Shown here: positions 35,126 to 48,706 of the stretch, piece by piece
Position numbering within the stretch: the stretch's first letter is position 1
How the letters are laid out: each line of letters begins with the position of its first letter
Assembly (NCBI GenBank): GCA_026874595.1
Contig: CM049307.1
Location: 50,085,178-50,149,177, forward strand
Direction of reading: 5' to 3'
Length of the DNA stretch: 64,000 nucleotides
Origin: Sipunculus nudus
Taxonomy: Eukaryota; Annelida; Sipuncula; Golfingiida; Sipunculidae
Notes under the pieces: model-generated
Seen by the model: the letters and a program-made list of their open reading frames with translations, nothing else
What the model was told of the DNA's origin: nothing
Database searches by the model: none
Position numbers and translations under genes: made by a program

Positions 35126-38100
35126 CTATTCCACGTCAAACTCGGCTTCCGGTTTCGGTGAACGAAGTTTGATGGCATCCATGGACTTCAAAGCACCTGT
35201 AATATGAAAGTATAAAGGAATAAGCCATAACGTGCGTAAATTTTCCTTGGCATATTGTAATCTGAGAAGGCGGGGGAGTTTGAGAATGAGTAACTGGTGT
35301 ACATCAGGGATGGTTATAATGCAATTTAGCGCATTCAAATGCAAATATTCCAAATCATTCAAATGCAAATGAGAAAAAAATATAATCAAATGTTAATACA
35401 AATACAAATCCGATAAAAATTAGCAAATTCAATAAAAAAATTATGAAATGCAAATTTAAGTGCGATAAAGATAATTAAATGAAAATGCGCTTATAAATGC
35501 ATTTTGCAAGTAAACCCTGTTTGGTTACATAATATGCCAATAATGCCACCGGACTGATGTTAACCGCCACTTTATTATTACATTTATTGTATAATTTAGT
35601 AGGGTCTATAATTAATAATATGACCATTGTAACCACTGGTATCAGAGAAAACATACAGGGCGTCCCTTGGAATTACATGTATATGTATAGGGAACGGTTT
35701 TGAGTTACATTGAAAATAAGTTGATATATTTTATAAAGTTACTAATACAGAAATTAAAAAAAAAACTTTCGACAGTCATATATCTTGATTCTCATGATCA
35801 TATAAATAATTAAATGAACAATAAACATGTTGATTGATGAAATTCCCACTGAGGAATGTTTGGCGATCTTTTAATAAATGAAACAGGACATTTGTTTGTC
35901 AGTTGGATTTTTTTTTTTTTTTTACAGAATAAAAAAAATAAAAATCTATATGCAACATTAGCGATTATAATGGCTCAGCATCTGTAGTTATGAGCTGATT
36001 TTGCCGCAAAAACAGGAGACCTTGTTCCTGTAGCGTATTTCTTCACTGGGTTTATTACTATTGTAGAATTAGACTAATCCTTTACACGTTTCAATTAACT
36101 CGGCTGAGATAAGACAACACTATCTTACACGTGAGTAAATCCTAATAATGTAAAGTAAAACCTGGCGTTAAAAACACGAACCCCTTAAATGAAAAAAAAA
36201 ACCGGTTGTAAAAGATGGGATATTGTGTCAGACTGTTATGAAAAGTCGTAAAATGCTGGACTAGGACTGAAATTTGGAGTTCGTGTTAGCTGGGTGGTCG
36301 CGTTACAGATGTGGCCGAGAGGTTCACTCTAGCAAATGTAACGGTTATGGAGTCGCACAAAATTTTATTGCAACATATTGAATCCTAAAGAACATGTCCA
36401 TGACAATGCAAAACGAATGCCCACAGTGGCATACAGGAGCTGGCCAGGTAAGTTGATAAATGTTAGCGTACTCTTGATCAAACATGCGCGTCGCCATGCC
36501 ACTGGTTCCTGTGACGCCGATTTAGACGATTGTAACATACAAACTTGTAAAGGAAAAGCGAAAAAATCATATGTAAATAACACACATTACCTGCTATTAA
36601 ACATGACATGGCAATACATGTAACGTTTTAATTCTGATCCACCCGCTGTATATGTAGAACTTGTGTGATTCCTGGATTCCTCTGCGTACTTATCAATAAA
36701 ATTAATTAATTCCTGTTAAAAAGTATTTATAATGCCGCCGTGACGGACACATGAGCTTGTTTATCTACAATTTGATAGTAAACACAGTACACGTGCCATT
36801 GTTGACAAACAGGGAAAAAAACACGTGAACCGAGTCGGTTTATTTTGCACCAGCTGTCGTCGACGGGAGCATTTGAAACAACATCATCTTTCTTTAATTT
36901 GCATACCTTTTGTTCGTCTGATCTGCCACTTGATGTCCTTGCTATACGTGTTTGGATAACGGTCAGAGGCAATTTTGGCCGGCCCCCACATGTTATCAAT
37001 ACGAGGATGATGCTTTTTAGCTAATTTATAAAAAGAGGTATTATCCTTATTTAATACACATCAGGGAGCGGTATATAGGCCCCTTTAACCGTATGTTTAC
37101 CTTTAAGTGAGTTCATGGGCTGTTGTTCTCTCAGTTTCCTGACTGTATCTCGTAGTTCTTGGACTTCCCGCATGGAGTCAAAGTAGCGCCACTTCATCAC
37201 TTTGTTTTCGCGCCTGAGCTGGAAAATGGTGCTCCTGTACTCATTTAACATCGGAGCCATCTTCACGCAATCAGCCTGGCACGCTAACGCCATCTGCCGG
37301 GCTCTCTACAAACAATAACAATCAAATTTACACGAAGATGTTCTGACACAGTATGTTGGTAAGCTCAATTTAACAATGCTTGCAATGTAAAAAAGTGAAA
37401 AAGTGTACGTGTAACAGATGAGATTTCCTTCAACATTTTCTCTCTGTCAAACAGCTGGCTTACAATAACCCGGTTTGTATATTGATTTTTTTCAAGAAAT
37501 TATTGGAGAAAATTTATTTAAAAACTTACAGATTGTTCCTCCTGTAACTTCCGGATGGAAACCCGCATGTCTATCAGCTCCTGCGCAAGAGAAGAAAATT
37601 TTACTGATTAAAGACTTATATAAAACAGCATTCAAATAGCCATAATTCATAAGTAATGGCCAATAATAAAATGTCAGAGATACAGTGGAAGTGATTTCCC
37701 GTCGACTTTTTACAGGAATACACCTACTAGCACTTCTTTTACATACGTGAAGATAACCCGCCCTGAATCAGTAGTCATATGTCAATATGAAGTGTTCTGA
37801 CTCTCAGTTAATCAATATACATAATTAAGATATTACAATTAAATTTATAGTTGTTAAAGCCATGCTAGAATCTCTTAGAGATAAGATAACTGCTGTTCAG
37901 GCGCAAATCAATCTGTACTGCACGCTACTCGTACATAAAAGCATATCCCGCTAATAAAAGTAATAATAATAATATTATTAATAATGATAATAATAATAAT
38001 AAGAAGAAGAAAAAAATTAATTAACACAAATGTAATAGGTTGTGCGAGTCTTATACAGGTAAAAATGTTTTGTGAACAATAAAGTGGTGAAAACGACCAG

Positions 38101-38316
38101 ATTGGCAATATAGGAGAGGCCTAAATCTGTGCACCCTTAATCTGCCAAATCAATATACATGTATATGGTTTTGGATGGAGTTTGTTTCCAAAGTTTTTCA
38201 AAGAAAAAATACTCATCACTAACCCTTTGGAGTTTAGCTTTCGCTTCCTCCAGCAAGGCTCGCTCAAGGTCTGCATTTATCTTCTCCATCTTGCCAATCG
38301 AAGCCCCGCTTCCCAT
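35126..38316 (-). CDS. Unrecognised small coiled-coil protein with MGSGAS N-terminus, four coding exons
   Basis: Exons in transcript order: 38316-38224, 37580-37530, 37305-37101 and 35196-35126. All junctions are GT..AG (donors GTTAGT, GTAAGT, GTAAAC). The sum of 420 nt gives 139 aa. It starts MGSGASIGKMEKINADLERA. Gly2 and Ser6 fit an N-myristoylation consensus. Nearly all of residues 10-115 is charged and heptad-like, for example KLRREN-type and RDTVRKLREQQ stretches, so it should form a coiled coil. The C-terminus is KPEAEFDVE. If exon 3 is not spliced at 37101, translation runs to a stop at 37051 (132 aa, ending IPLPDVY). An out-of-frame ATG at 38346 lies upstream. I do not recognise the family. 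Further exons between 35.2 and 37.1 kb cannot be excluded. Confidence 0.7.
36727..36999 (-). other. Possible extra exon region in the last intron of the coiled-coil gene
   Basis: A 90-codon minus-strand open frame with an acceptor-like CGTATAG and a donor-like AAAAG/GTATGC that would bracket a 35-nt exon. Its phase (in at 1, out at 0) does not join the last exon directly, so I do not include it in the gene. Confidence 0.15.
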
Positions 38317-38344
38317 CGAGATATTCTAAAGAGCCCCAAATCCA

Positions 38345-38370
38345 TGACGTCACAGTGGGCACGTGACGTC
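38345..38370. promoter_or_regulatory. CRE and E-box/CRE cluster in front of the coiled-coil gene
   Basis: TGACGTCA at 38345-38352 and CACGTGACGTC at 38360-38370 lie 29-54 bp upstream of the MGSGAS start on the minus-strand gene. They are candidate binding sites for CREB/ATF or bHLH factors. A GTTACC half-site of RFX type follows near 38380. Confidence 0.4.
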
Positions 38371-38399
38371 GCTTAACATGGTTACCACGCATTCTTACA

Positions 38400-39870
38400 T
38401 AACCCAGATATCTTTGGACTGGATACATCATACATGGGGAAAGGGATCGGTTTGGCAAAATATGTGTTCATGTTGGAAAATCACCTAACAGACATTTTAG
38501 TAGTTGAAACCCTAAACCTTATTTGTTAATGTTATCATTGTACCAGGATTAAACTAAGACGAAAGAGTGACGGGAGCATCTTTCCGAACTTTTCTTCCCC
38601 AGAAGCTGCATTCCACTACGTCAACCGCGTTGCACTATGGCGTTATGCTAGTCCTAATATTTATTCAATGTTTACTCAGCTCTGAAATAACTGAAAAGAC
38701 CCGTAGAATTCAGGGATTCTTACGGACTCTCACATACAGCAGATCTTTTGACTGTTTTCACATTTAATTTTATGTCGCAGTTTCATTGTTACAAAGGCTA
38801 TTTAGTTTTGCATATATATAACAATTAAAATCCTACATGCACACATATGGATAAGCATGTACAAAAATACATGATCATATACTATAGTGGTGAATATATA
38901 TACATACTGACATGCATCCATACGGAACACACATTCATACCTGTACGCTCATATATACACATATATTATATATACATGCATACATGTATGCAACCTTGGG
39001 GTGACAGATATAGTAACTTAGTTTGACTTTGCTCTATACAACTGTCGCGTTTTAGTAAAGTGTTACGACAAATGAAATGACGCATGATTTGAAAATGTTC
39101 ATATTCTTTATGCACAAACTGCAGCAGTGTTTATCACCGGAAGGGGTGGTTAAGGGGCAGCGCATTGTGAAATTAAAGGGTAAAAATATTAGAGCTGGAA
39201 ACGCCAGATTCTAAATTAATTTTATCTTTTCTCTAATTAAAGTACATACACACTTCATGGACTTCCCGCGAGTGCAGAGGTAATTCATGGACCTCCCCGC
39301 GAGTGCCTCTGACGATGACGTGTAACGTAATGATTTTTTTATCAACTGCATGTGTACGTGTGTAATGCACCGCAAATAAGAGAAACACCTTCAACTCACG
39401 CCCATTTCCTGCGAACCATACCACAGGCGGGCACTCATTCTGCTGATCAATAACAACATTCTATCAGGTGATAAAAGGGGGCGTGACCAGATAATCATGT
39501 ATTATGTCTGTATTGATCACCGCGAACAAATGCCTATTGAATCATAAATGCATTATTGTCCACAGATGGCGGTTTGTTAGAGATTTGTTTCATTTTTTTC
39601 TCTCGCTGCTGAACATCTGTGACCGACGCGCCGTCTGGGGGTAGCATGTGAAACTAAAACCGATCAATTTCGTTTTTGGACTATTTTTCCTCGAACGCAT
39701 AAAGGTTCATAAGTTGTACTTCATAATTATTTGATTTCATTAACCCTTCGCATTATAAAGGAATCTTTGGTTTTATATTTATAATTAATATTTTCCTTTA
39801 AATTTTAGCTTCACTTTCTATGTGAGTTATCCATTAAATTGTTGTGGAGGAGATCACATTTGGAGTATAA
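38400..39870. other. Spacer between the coiled-coil gene and Dmbx
   Basis: No exon was found. The sequence is AT-rich, with tracts of ATACAT/CATGTAT words near 38820-38990. A tandem pair, CATGGACTTCCCGCGAGTGC and CATGGACCTCCCCGCGAGTGC, occurs near 39257-39307. Confidence 0.55.
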
Positions 39871-39879
39871 ATCTGCCGC

Positions 39880-40783
<904 letters not shown>

Positions 40784-40825
40784 TTCGACCCATACACATA
40801 TAAAGCATATACTTTTACCATATAA

Positions 40826-40855
40826 TTACAGTGGAACCCCGCCTTGCGACCACAC
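40826..40855. repeat. MITE end (ACAGTGGAACC type)
   Basis: TTACAGTGGAACCCCGCCTTGCGACCAC resembles the ends of the elements at 44637-44819 and 50283-50451. Only one end is evident here, so it is probably a fragment. Confidence 0.4.
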
Positions 40856-40859
40856 TATT

Positions 40860-42063
40860 AATACACTAACACACAAAATGATGTGAACACATTGCCATTC
40901 ATCTCAGCTTTTGGATATAAAAAGATCAACAACTTTATTGATATATGTAATTTATCTATTTTCTTTTAACTGAATGACTAGTAACATCATAAATAAAACA
41001 CCCTCAGCAGAGTAAAGTGCTCATAGCAATGAACATTCACAGCGACCGAACAGTCCTGAAGTTTACACCTATACATATATACATGTCAAAACGGTCAAAC
41101 CTGAAACTATATATATATAGTTAAGACATACATGTATACATAACACACCGGGAAGCTCATGTGAATAGGATATATACTATATTAGTTATTTAAATAAGGT
41201 TATTATAATAATTCAAGCAAACGTATTTGAGAATACGGGCTAATCCCAAATTATTTTATTGTTTAATGGTGTAGGTCCGTCTGCCAGATATGTATATCCA
41301 TATTTTTTGTTTTTGTTTTTAGTATGTCCTTGAATATTTATAAGTTAACTCCCAACGATTAATCAACTGACATAGAAATCGGTTCTTTCACTATACTGGA
41401 AGTGCGTCTATAAAATCTATAGTGGAAATGTTATCTCTAGCTCCGGTTTAATGTCCTTACAATATATCTTCATTTTAAATGCCATATCAAATCACATATT
41501 TCACGGATTATATCATCATTTTTATCTGATAACTGTTGACGTTAAGTTCGACCCTTTTAAACTCGAAATAACTACTATACATTAGCTAAAGATGCACCTC
41601 CCAAATAATCAGCTTAATATGCCTTCACAATGCATACTTCTAGATGCATGTGAATTTAGCGGCATACATAGATAATATATATACTTCTGTATATTAATTT
41701 TTCTGAGGTGCACGTCTACTTATAAACATATATGGCTATATTACATGTCATTATAATGACGCAATTTCAATATCAGATTATTTATCAATAATTACATGCA
41801 AACTTAAATAAATAACATGTGAATTATATTCTGTCATGACACACACAAGACCCATATGGCTATAATATCGTCCAGTCACTTTCTTCAACACATAACCAAT
41901 AATAGGTAACTAATTTACATAATTTAAGTCGCATATGGATCTCAGCAATTGTCCCTCGACTGTTAATCCAATGAGTAAAGTCATATAGGGTATGAACATG
42001 ACCAAAGCACGAGTCACGAAAGATAAGAAATCTGCGATGTTTTTCATGCAAATAATATGCAAA
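40860..42063. other. 3' flank of Dmbx
   Basis: AT-rich, no exon found. Two ATGCAAAT octamers, POU-type motifs, lie at 42046-42053 and 42057-42064, beside the Dmbx stop codon. The 3'UTR is expected here, but no clear poly-A signal was identified. Confidence 0.5.
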
Positions 42064-45000
42064 TTATGAGTAGAGCCCCATGGCGGCTGAATGTTGCCTC
42101 GCTCTCATTCGCAAACTCTCAATACTGCTTGTCATTGCGGAGTCTTTTTCCATGCTCTGAGAAGTTCTTGGTTGCAGAGACACAGGACGACCGACTTCCG
42201 GTATCTGAGCAGACGACGGGAAAGGTCCATTTGGGAAGAGGGGTGACACGCCGTGCGGGTGCTGCATCGTTGCCAAGGCAGCGGACCACAGTTGGTAATT
42301 ATGCGGAAATAAATCGGGGATTGAGCGCTGTAGAATCTGATTGGTTAACGCTTGGTGATGGAGTTGACGCAGGCGCATCGAGTCCATTGGCAAGGCTGCC
42401 GTCGTCCCATGTGGCGCCATGGTTGGGGAAAGGAATTTCATTGGGTCGTGCATACCTGTAAAATGAACAATAATAATTGCATTACAAATCTCATAATTCC
42501 TTAACCTCATATTTAATCCATAATTTTCAAACATGGGAACGTCAGATAAACATACTAAGGTTATCAATAAATAGTGATATGTCAAAATGGAGAGGACGCT
42601 TTCACATGAAAAAAATATAGTGGTTATTCAGATTGCCTCCAAAATTGGATTGTTCCTTTGGTGTTATCCTAAAAAAAAATCCACTTAATCTGTTCAGAAT
42701 GTTTTGTGTATAACAGTTGATTGTTCAACCAAATAAAATTGAAATAAAAGGGTGAAACACAGCACCCCTAGCTACCTGAGGGAAATATAAAATGCTCTTC
42801 CACATGTACCTTTCGGCAGATGGCGCTACTGTGAAGGCAAAATACTGAATCTTGTTTGAAGCTTACTTGAGTTGATTAACATAACCTTGAAAGACCAAAC
42901 AACTTCCTTTACGTACCTGACATTGGCTGTAATCGACCGGGAGGTGAGCTTGTTTTCTCTCTAGTGTTGTTGCCTAATATGTCGTCGATGCTGAGAGTGG
43001 CTTTCTTGGCTTTAGGGCTCGCTTCAGTCGGCGACAAATCAGCGCTGCCTGCTACATCTGGGGCCTGGTCCGGGTTAGAGCTGTGGGATGGCTGCACACT
43101 CTCCTGTCCAGCTTCATGATGGTGTGTATCTGTGGATAAACGATACATGCGATTATAATACACAGAGCTCTTAAAAAATCAAAGAATGAAGTACATGTAC
43201 GCAATCGCAAACTGGGCGATAATGGGGAATCAGCTATTGAGTGTACGGCCTTGTGAATTAGGTTACTGCCAAAAATAAATATCAAGTAGAAATCTGTATT
43301 CTAGGACCAATATTGTTTACAAATTTCAGCTTTGGAAAATCAGCCATATTGGACATACTCGAACCTCGACGATACTGACGGAAGGAAAATTTGTCGAGTC
43401 AGCAGGAGGCAAGGAAATGAGATTATATTAACTGATATTTCATATCCGCATATTCACAGATATATGCCATTATGAACCTACATTATATTACATATACAAA
43501 GATACCCACCATTGCTGTCATGGGCTGCGTTGCTCGGAGACAGGTTGCTAGGGGTTCTCCTTTCCGGCTCTGCGTCACCATGGCGATGTACCGTGGTAGC
43601 ACTTGGTAACCCACGGAATCTTGCATACGCCGGATAGGTGTCGTTCTCACGCCCCGTGTCTCCGCTCAAATTTACTCTTTCAGGTGTTTCCGGTAAATCT
43701 ACTTCTGGCATATCTACGTCATCTTCATGTACGTCACATCCGTCATCGATACCTTCTGCATCACTGACGTCATCATCCACGCTTCGTTGTAAACTCATAC
43801 CCGCGTCTTCGGAACCGGAAGCGCCATGAACCTGTTGTTGTGAACCGGATTGCGTTTGCTCTTCAGATGTCGCTTTAGTCTCGCTGGTCTCTCCTTCTTT
43901 CGGTTTCATGGCCCGTTGCTTTTTCCTGTACTTTGCCCGTCTGTTTTTGAACCAAACCTGATAAACCAAACCAAGAACATTCTTTATATAATGTTCTTTT
44001 TATTTTGTATTTCCAAAAAAAACAATGTCGACATTACATAAAACATACGTGGTATTTTATTTCATGCATATTTTACAACAATATCACACAGCTTATATGC
44101 TTATATCTCCGATTACATGGACTAATTTTTTTAAAACTATATATCAACGTATTACCACGAAATAGATAAAAGTACTAAATCTTTATTAAAATTACTCAAT
44201 AAATTAAGACATTAAGAATAAATAGCTCTATTTATCAATCTATATGAGTGACAAAATGCAGTGTTTAGATCATACATGCATATAAAAAATATAATCAGAT
44301 TAAAATATGCATGTGAAGGAACATATCTACAGTTGAATCTGCTAGTAATACTATGCGTGCGCACCTGGATTCGAGCTTCCGGTAGGTTAGTCATCATGGC
44401 GAGACGTTCGCGCATGACAACATCCGGGTAGTGGGTTTTCGAGAACGTCTTCTCCAGGGCTGCCAGTTGTTGATTGGTGAAGGCTGTCCGACTCCGCCTC
44501 TGCTTCCGCTGAGCACCGTATCTTGCCTCCAGTATAATGTCTGTAAAAACAGGAGGCCATTTTTAATCAAGTGTGGTCATAATGCGGTAAGATTTTTCAA
44601 ACATAACTCAAGGTATCGTTTTTATGGCAGTGTGTGTATAAAGGGAAACCTGTGTAATAGGACCCGAGGACCAGCCAAAACTGGTTTTAATTCACAGAAA
44701 ATCTTAATAAACAGGTCAGTTATAACCAATGTGAATGTTTTCTGTTCACTCAAGGGTGGTCTTAATAGAATGGTGGTCTTATTAGAGAGGTGGTCTTTCA
44801 GACAGGTTCCACTGTGGTATGTTAATGGTCCATATGTACTTTTTTTTTACAGTTCAGTCCCCATATACATTACATGCTCATTTTTAACTATCGTTCATCA
44901 TTCTCAACTGAGTATACCTAGGCCACAAGAAAAAAACCTCTGCAGGATCACCGCCCCTGATTTTTAAGGATCATTTCTCATTTCTCTATTGTCTCAATCC

Positions 45001-48000
45001 CTCCGAAAAAAATCATTATGTGTATTAAAAAGGATAAAAATCATTCATTAAATTGTAATATAAAGCGCGGCTCATCTGCTCATTTATGGAATAGGCGCAC
45101 ATATTTTTATATTTTCTGCCGGCTAGCTGACAATCTTCCACGTAGTAGATTCTGTCTCGATCGGCAAATCATAAAAGAAGACAAAATCGCCCGCAGGCTT
45201 CTTAATAATGGCCCCTGAGTCCGTAGAAAAATTTATCAGGCGTGGCCTGATGTCATTTAACTATATTCTTGCTTTAATGAAAGCCGGTTTAGTTTTATCC
45301 ATCATTTTATGTGCATTATTATATAGCTATGAAAGAGTTGCTTATTTGACAATTTTGTGAGAATTATGTTATTTCAGCGATATAATATTTAATATACATA
45401 ATCCCAACCAGATACCATTAATTAAAACAATCCAAAGTTCTTGTTAAAACAAGAAAAAAACAATCCTCTGTTAGGCATAAAAAAAAGCTTCATATGATGC
45501 GGGCAAGGCTCTGGCAAGGTAACTCATGCAAGATAATCCAATGGGAGAGTGACAAATTAATATCAACATAAGTTACGGTTACTTCACTTTGAGGATCATA
45601 ATCCCATATGCATTAACAGATTAATTAATGAGTCACTATATCACGCTTGAATGCTAATTAAACTCCTTTTCCTGATCCGCTGGCTCTAAGCACGTGAATA
45701 AAGCCGAAGTTATTTGACTATCTATGATACTCTATATTGGCCATTATCGTTGCCGTGTGTTTTAACCTTAAAAGGAGTACCGTGAGGGTCATGAGATCAG
45801 GGAATAAAGCCGGCCCTCTCAAAAAGCCCCATTGTTGGTATTAACTCGCTGTGAATGAATGGAGCTCCCGTGATCAGTTGGCCAGACGGGGTGATCTTAT
45901 ATTAGCTAGTGTTAAGCCATCGCACCCCTACTGCGAAGTGTAACAAGGGCAAACGGGGTGCTCGAATAGGGGATTCCGTTTTCCGACAGATTGGTCGTCG
46001 AGAGCGCTCCGACAATTTAATCGAGTACAATTGGTCTATTTACAGAGGTGTAGGGTTTCTTAAATGTTCACGCTTGGTCGTGAAAGGGCTGGCATATTGT
46101 GCGGCCGGGTTCATATTTACCGAGGAAGCGCTCCGATTTCAAAAACATTGATCTGTTCTCACCGAGACAGGCCCGCCGGTTGACGCTATGTCAATCCTGG
46201 CCCATCAGTCACGCTTCTGTTCTCATAAAGAACTTATTAATTTCATATTTATTGGGCTTAATGTGATTTGGAGGGCCAGGTCGTCTAATGAAGGATGACA
46301 TCCCTGACTTAAGAAACATATTTATGCCGGTCGATAACCTTCTCTATAATCCCCTCAAGCCGATATAAGGCTTTAATCCTATTACAGGGTCAGAGAACCC
46401 GTTAAATTCCTGGTCCCCCGATCAGGGTAGGCCCAGGGAAGCATTTTTATCAAATTATCCCTTCCAGTCCTAGTAAATTCCCTACAACAGTGCGTAACCG
46501 ACCCTTGGCTATCTCACCGCCCACGGCTCCTTTGACTTTCTCGGATCTATACGACTCCGTTCGCTGTCAGACCAGGCAGTGTTTCAGGATTTTAATAGTG
46601 GCCCTCCTAGACCTCCCCAATCCGTGGCAGATCCATTACGACCCGACTGATATTTAGATTATGCACAGCGCTGAAATATTCCTCTGTATAAGGGAATTTC
46701 CCTTTTTAAAAAAAGAAAAAAAGTATTTTTAAACAATTTTGGTTATATTCTGGCTGGATCAAATAGGGGGGGGGGGGGTTCATTTCTTTATCTTTTGTTA
46801 TTTCTGTGTCTGTTCTTTATTCGGTCTTACATGATTAAATTCAAATTACATCTACAGCCTATGTTTAAACTCAATATTTACAATGGCAGGATTTGTTTTT
46901 ATTAAAAAAAAAATAAAGAATTATCAAGTATAACATTTAACTGCACATGAATGATGATATTTACTGAAATATTATCGAGTCCAAATTTATACCGTGTTCT
47001 TTTTCGTTCATTTAAAAGTTAGGTTTTAAATATTTTTTTCAACTACAACTCTTGGTGTATATATCGTTTAAATGACTTTGAACGAAAGTGCATTTTCACG
47101 CCTGAATTATTATATACGTATATGTTTACTCGAAACATTTCTTCAAAAGTATGTTTGAGTCTATTTCCTTTTTGCACCAACACTTTCATCACGTTCATAT
47201 ACCGATCTCTTTCAAGATGCTCAGTGCTTTTTATTTTGCTATTCACTATATTTTAAAAGAAATTTTAAATCATTTTTTAGCATGCATATTCATGGTATTG
47301 TGTGACTTTCATATATTCATTTTTTCTCATCATGCAGGAGGATTCCAGTTATCATATTAATCATGCACTGCGCAACATTTATAAATTTTGACTGTATATA
47401 TTTCAAGACAATGCGTCACCCAAAAAACTCATACGTCAAACAATAAATATATAACACACGCACTTGCAATTTCCGAGCGATCCCATACATATAAAAGATG
47501 CCATAAAAATTTCAATATGATAGGTTTGAATTAAAACGTAATATGATTATGCTGTTGTCTTATTTGTTAAGACACTGCATTATCAAATCCTTAATAAAAA
47601 ATTGCACTGTATAATATATTTTACCAAAAAATTACAGCCTGGATTTAATTCGTTTATTATACTGAAGTGGACTAAATTAAGAATTCCCGTTAGGCTTTTA
47701 CTTTTATCTGATGTTATACAGTTTAAGCAAGAACTTCTAAATATAGTTTTAAAGTAAACATATCACTTGGATATATATATTCCAATAAAATTTAATATGA
47801 TAAAATGAAACTTTATTTTCCGTCACTTTGCCAAGCATATATACATCTTTTATGTGAGAATGCATAAAATTAGACACGTACTCATTATTTTTCTGTATCT
47901 TTCAATTTCTAAATGTGTACTAATCATAAATATTTATTTAATTATTATTATTCAAAATTGAACACCAAACCATAAATAACCGATAAACCTTAGTGTTTTT

Positions 48001-48580
48001 TAAATATTTTAGACAATCATGTTCTTTATTCACTTATTGTTATGAAAATTTAATACATATTCAGTTAAACTATATTTGAGAAGATTTACGCAATTAAAGA
48101 GTACAGAATCAAAATAAAATTCATCTGAGAAAGCCCTTCCACAGAGGAATACATGTATGCAGTATATATCAACAACTTTAAAAGTATATATATATATAAT
48201 ATAATAAGAACTTTTTATAACTAGATATACCTTTAGACCATTAATATATACGCAGAAGAAGCCAGAAATCACATTAATTCTGTTTCAAAACTGTAGGTTA
48301 ATGGGCACCTTTAATTATAAACATGAAGGTTACAATTATAGACTATCTGATATAGGTAAAGTTTCTTACCTGCTAGTCTTTCAGCCAGAGTGAGCGCTTG
48401 CATTGACGGAGCGAACCCGTGCCCGAGGGGTCCCAGGTGTGGGCCGAGTAGGGAGGGTCCCGGGAGCTGGGGTGCGGGGGGTACTGTAAACATCCCCGGG
48501 GGTGGATGGTTAGAGTGCGCCGGTGGCGGCGGGGGAGGCTGTCCACTAGGGCTGTATCCGGAGAAGTTCTGTATGTTCAT
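42064..48580 (-). CDS. Dmbx: Dmbx paired-like (K50) homeobox transcription factor, five coding exons
   Basis: Exons in transcript order: 48580-48370, 44540-44365, 43957-43510, 43129-42917 and 42455-42064. Splices are GT..AG with matching phases, and 1440 nt give 479 aa. Residues 1-70 are Pro-rich and end in ALTLAERLA, then DIILEARYG, a block I associate with Dmbx. The homeodomain is at about 84-143 ([34 protein letters not shown]) with Lys at position 50 and Asn at 51. It is split by an intron between codons 46 and 47. An acidic, low-complexity linker (about 150-278) follows, then an eh1/octapeptide-like LSIDDILG at 324-331. The C-terminal OAR domain is at about 459-475 ([13 protein letters not shown]). 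Dmbx acts in the nucleus in anterior neural development, and the vertebrate protein is reported as a repressor. It is longer than vertebrate DMBX1 (about 380 aa), mostly in the linker. The ATG exon has an acceptor at 48601, so the 5'UTR is spliced. Confidence 0.95.
42815..42831. promoter_or_regulatory. CTCF-like motif in Dmbx intron 4
   Basis: GGCAGATGGCGCTACTG contains the AGATGGCGCT core typical of CTCF sites. Motif evidence only. Confidence 0.3.
44637..44819. mobile_element. Small MITE-like inverted-repeat element in Dmbx intron 1
   Basis: The left end AAAGGGAAACCTGTGTAATAG pairs imperfectly with the right end, read in reverse as ACCACAGTGGAACCTGTCTG. The interior has repeated GGTGGTCTTAT words. 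It lies about 100 bp upstream of the exon carrying the first part of the homeobox. Confidence 0.45.
45640..46660. promoter_or_regulatory. GC-richer complex island in Dmbx intron 1 (candidate enhancer)
   Basis: About 1 kb of high-complexity sequence with more G and C than the surrounding AT-rich intron. It lacks simple repeats and a supported open frame, and contains homeodomain-type TAATTA/TTAATT cores (GCTAATTAAACTCC near 45653) and several GATCAG words. Such islands in introns of developmental homeobox genes are often conserved non-coding elements. Conservation cannot be judged from one sequence. Confidence 0.35.
46661..48369. other. Rest of Dmbx intron 1
   Basis: AT-rich intron with a poly-G run near 46767-46779. 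No exon was found. Confidence 0.6.
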
Positions 48581-48654
48581 CTTGATGCTGTGTGGAATGT
48601 CTGTAACAAAGGTATATGTAGCACTTAACTATAGAATATATACTAGAATATACA

Positions 48655-48655
<1 letters not shown>

Positions 48656-48695
<40 letters not shown>

Positions 48696-48706
48696 TATAT
48701 ATAAAA
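48656..48706. repeat. (AT)n microsatellite
   Basis: About 50 bp of nearly pure alternating AT, some 55 bp upstream of the Dmbx ATG exon. Confidence 0.9.

Noticed and set aside
36378-36623. 81-codon frame overlapped by a minus-strand frame
   Set aside because: Frames on both strands, no domain. It lies in an intron of the coiled-coil gene.
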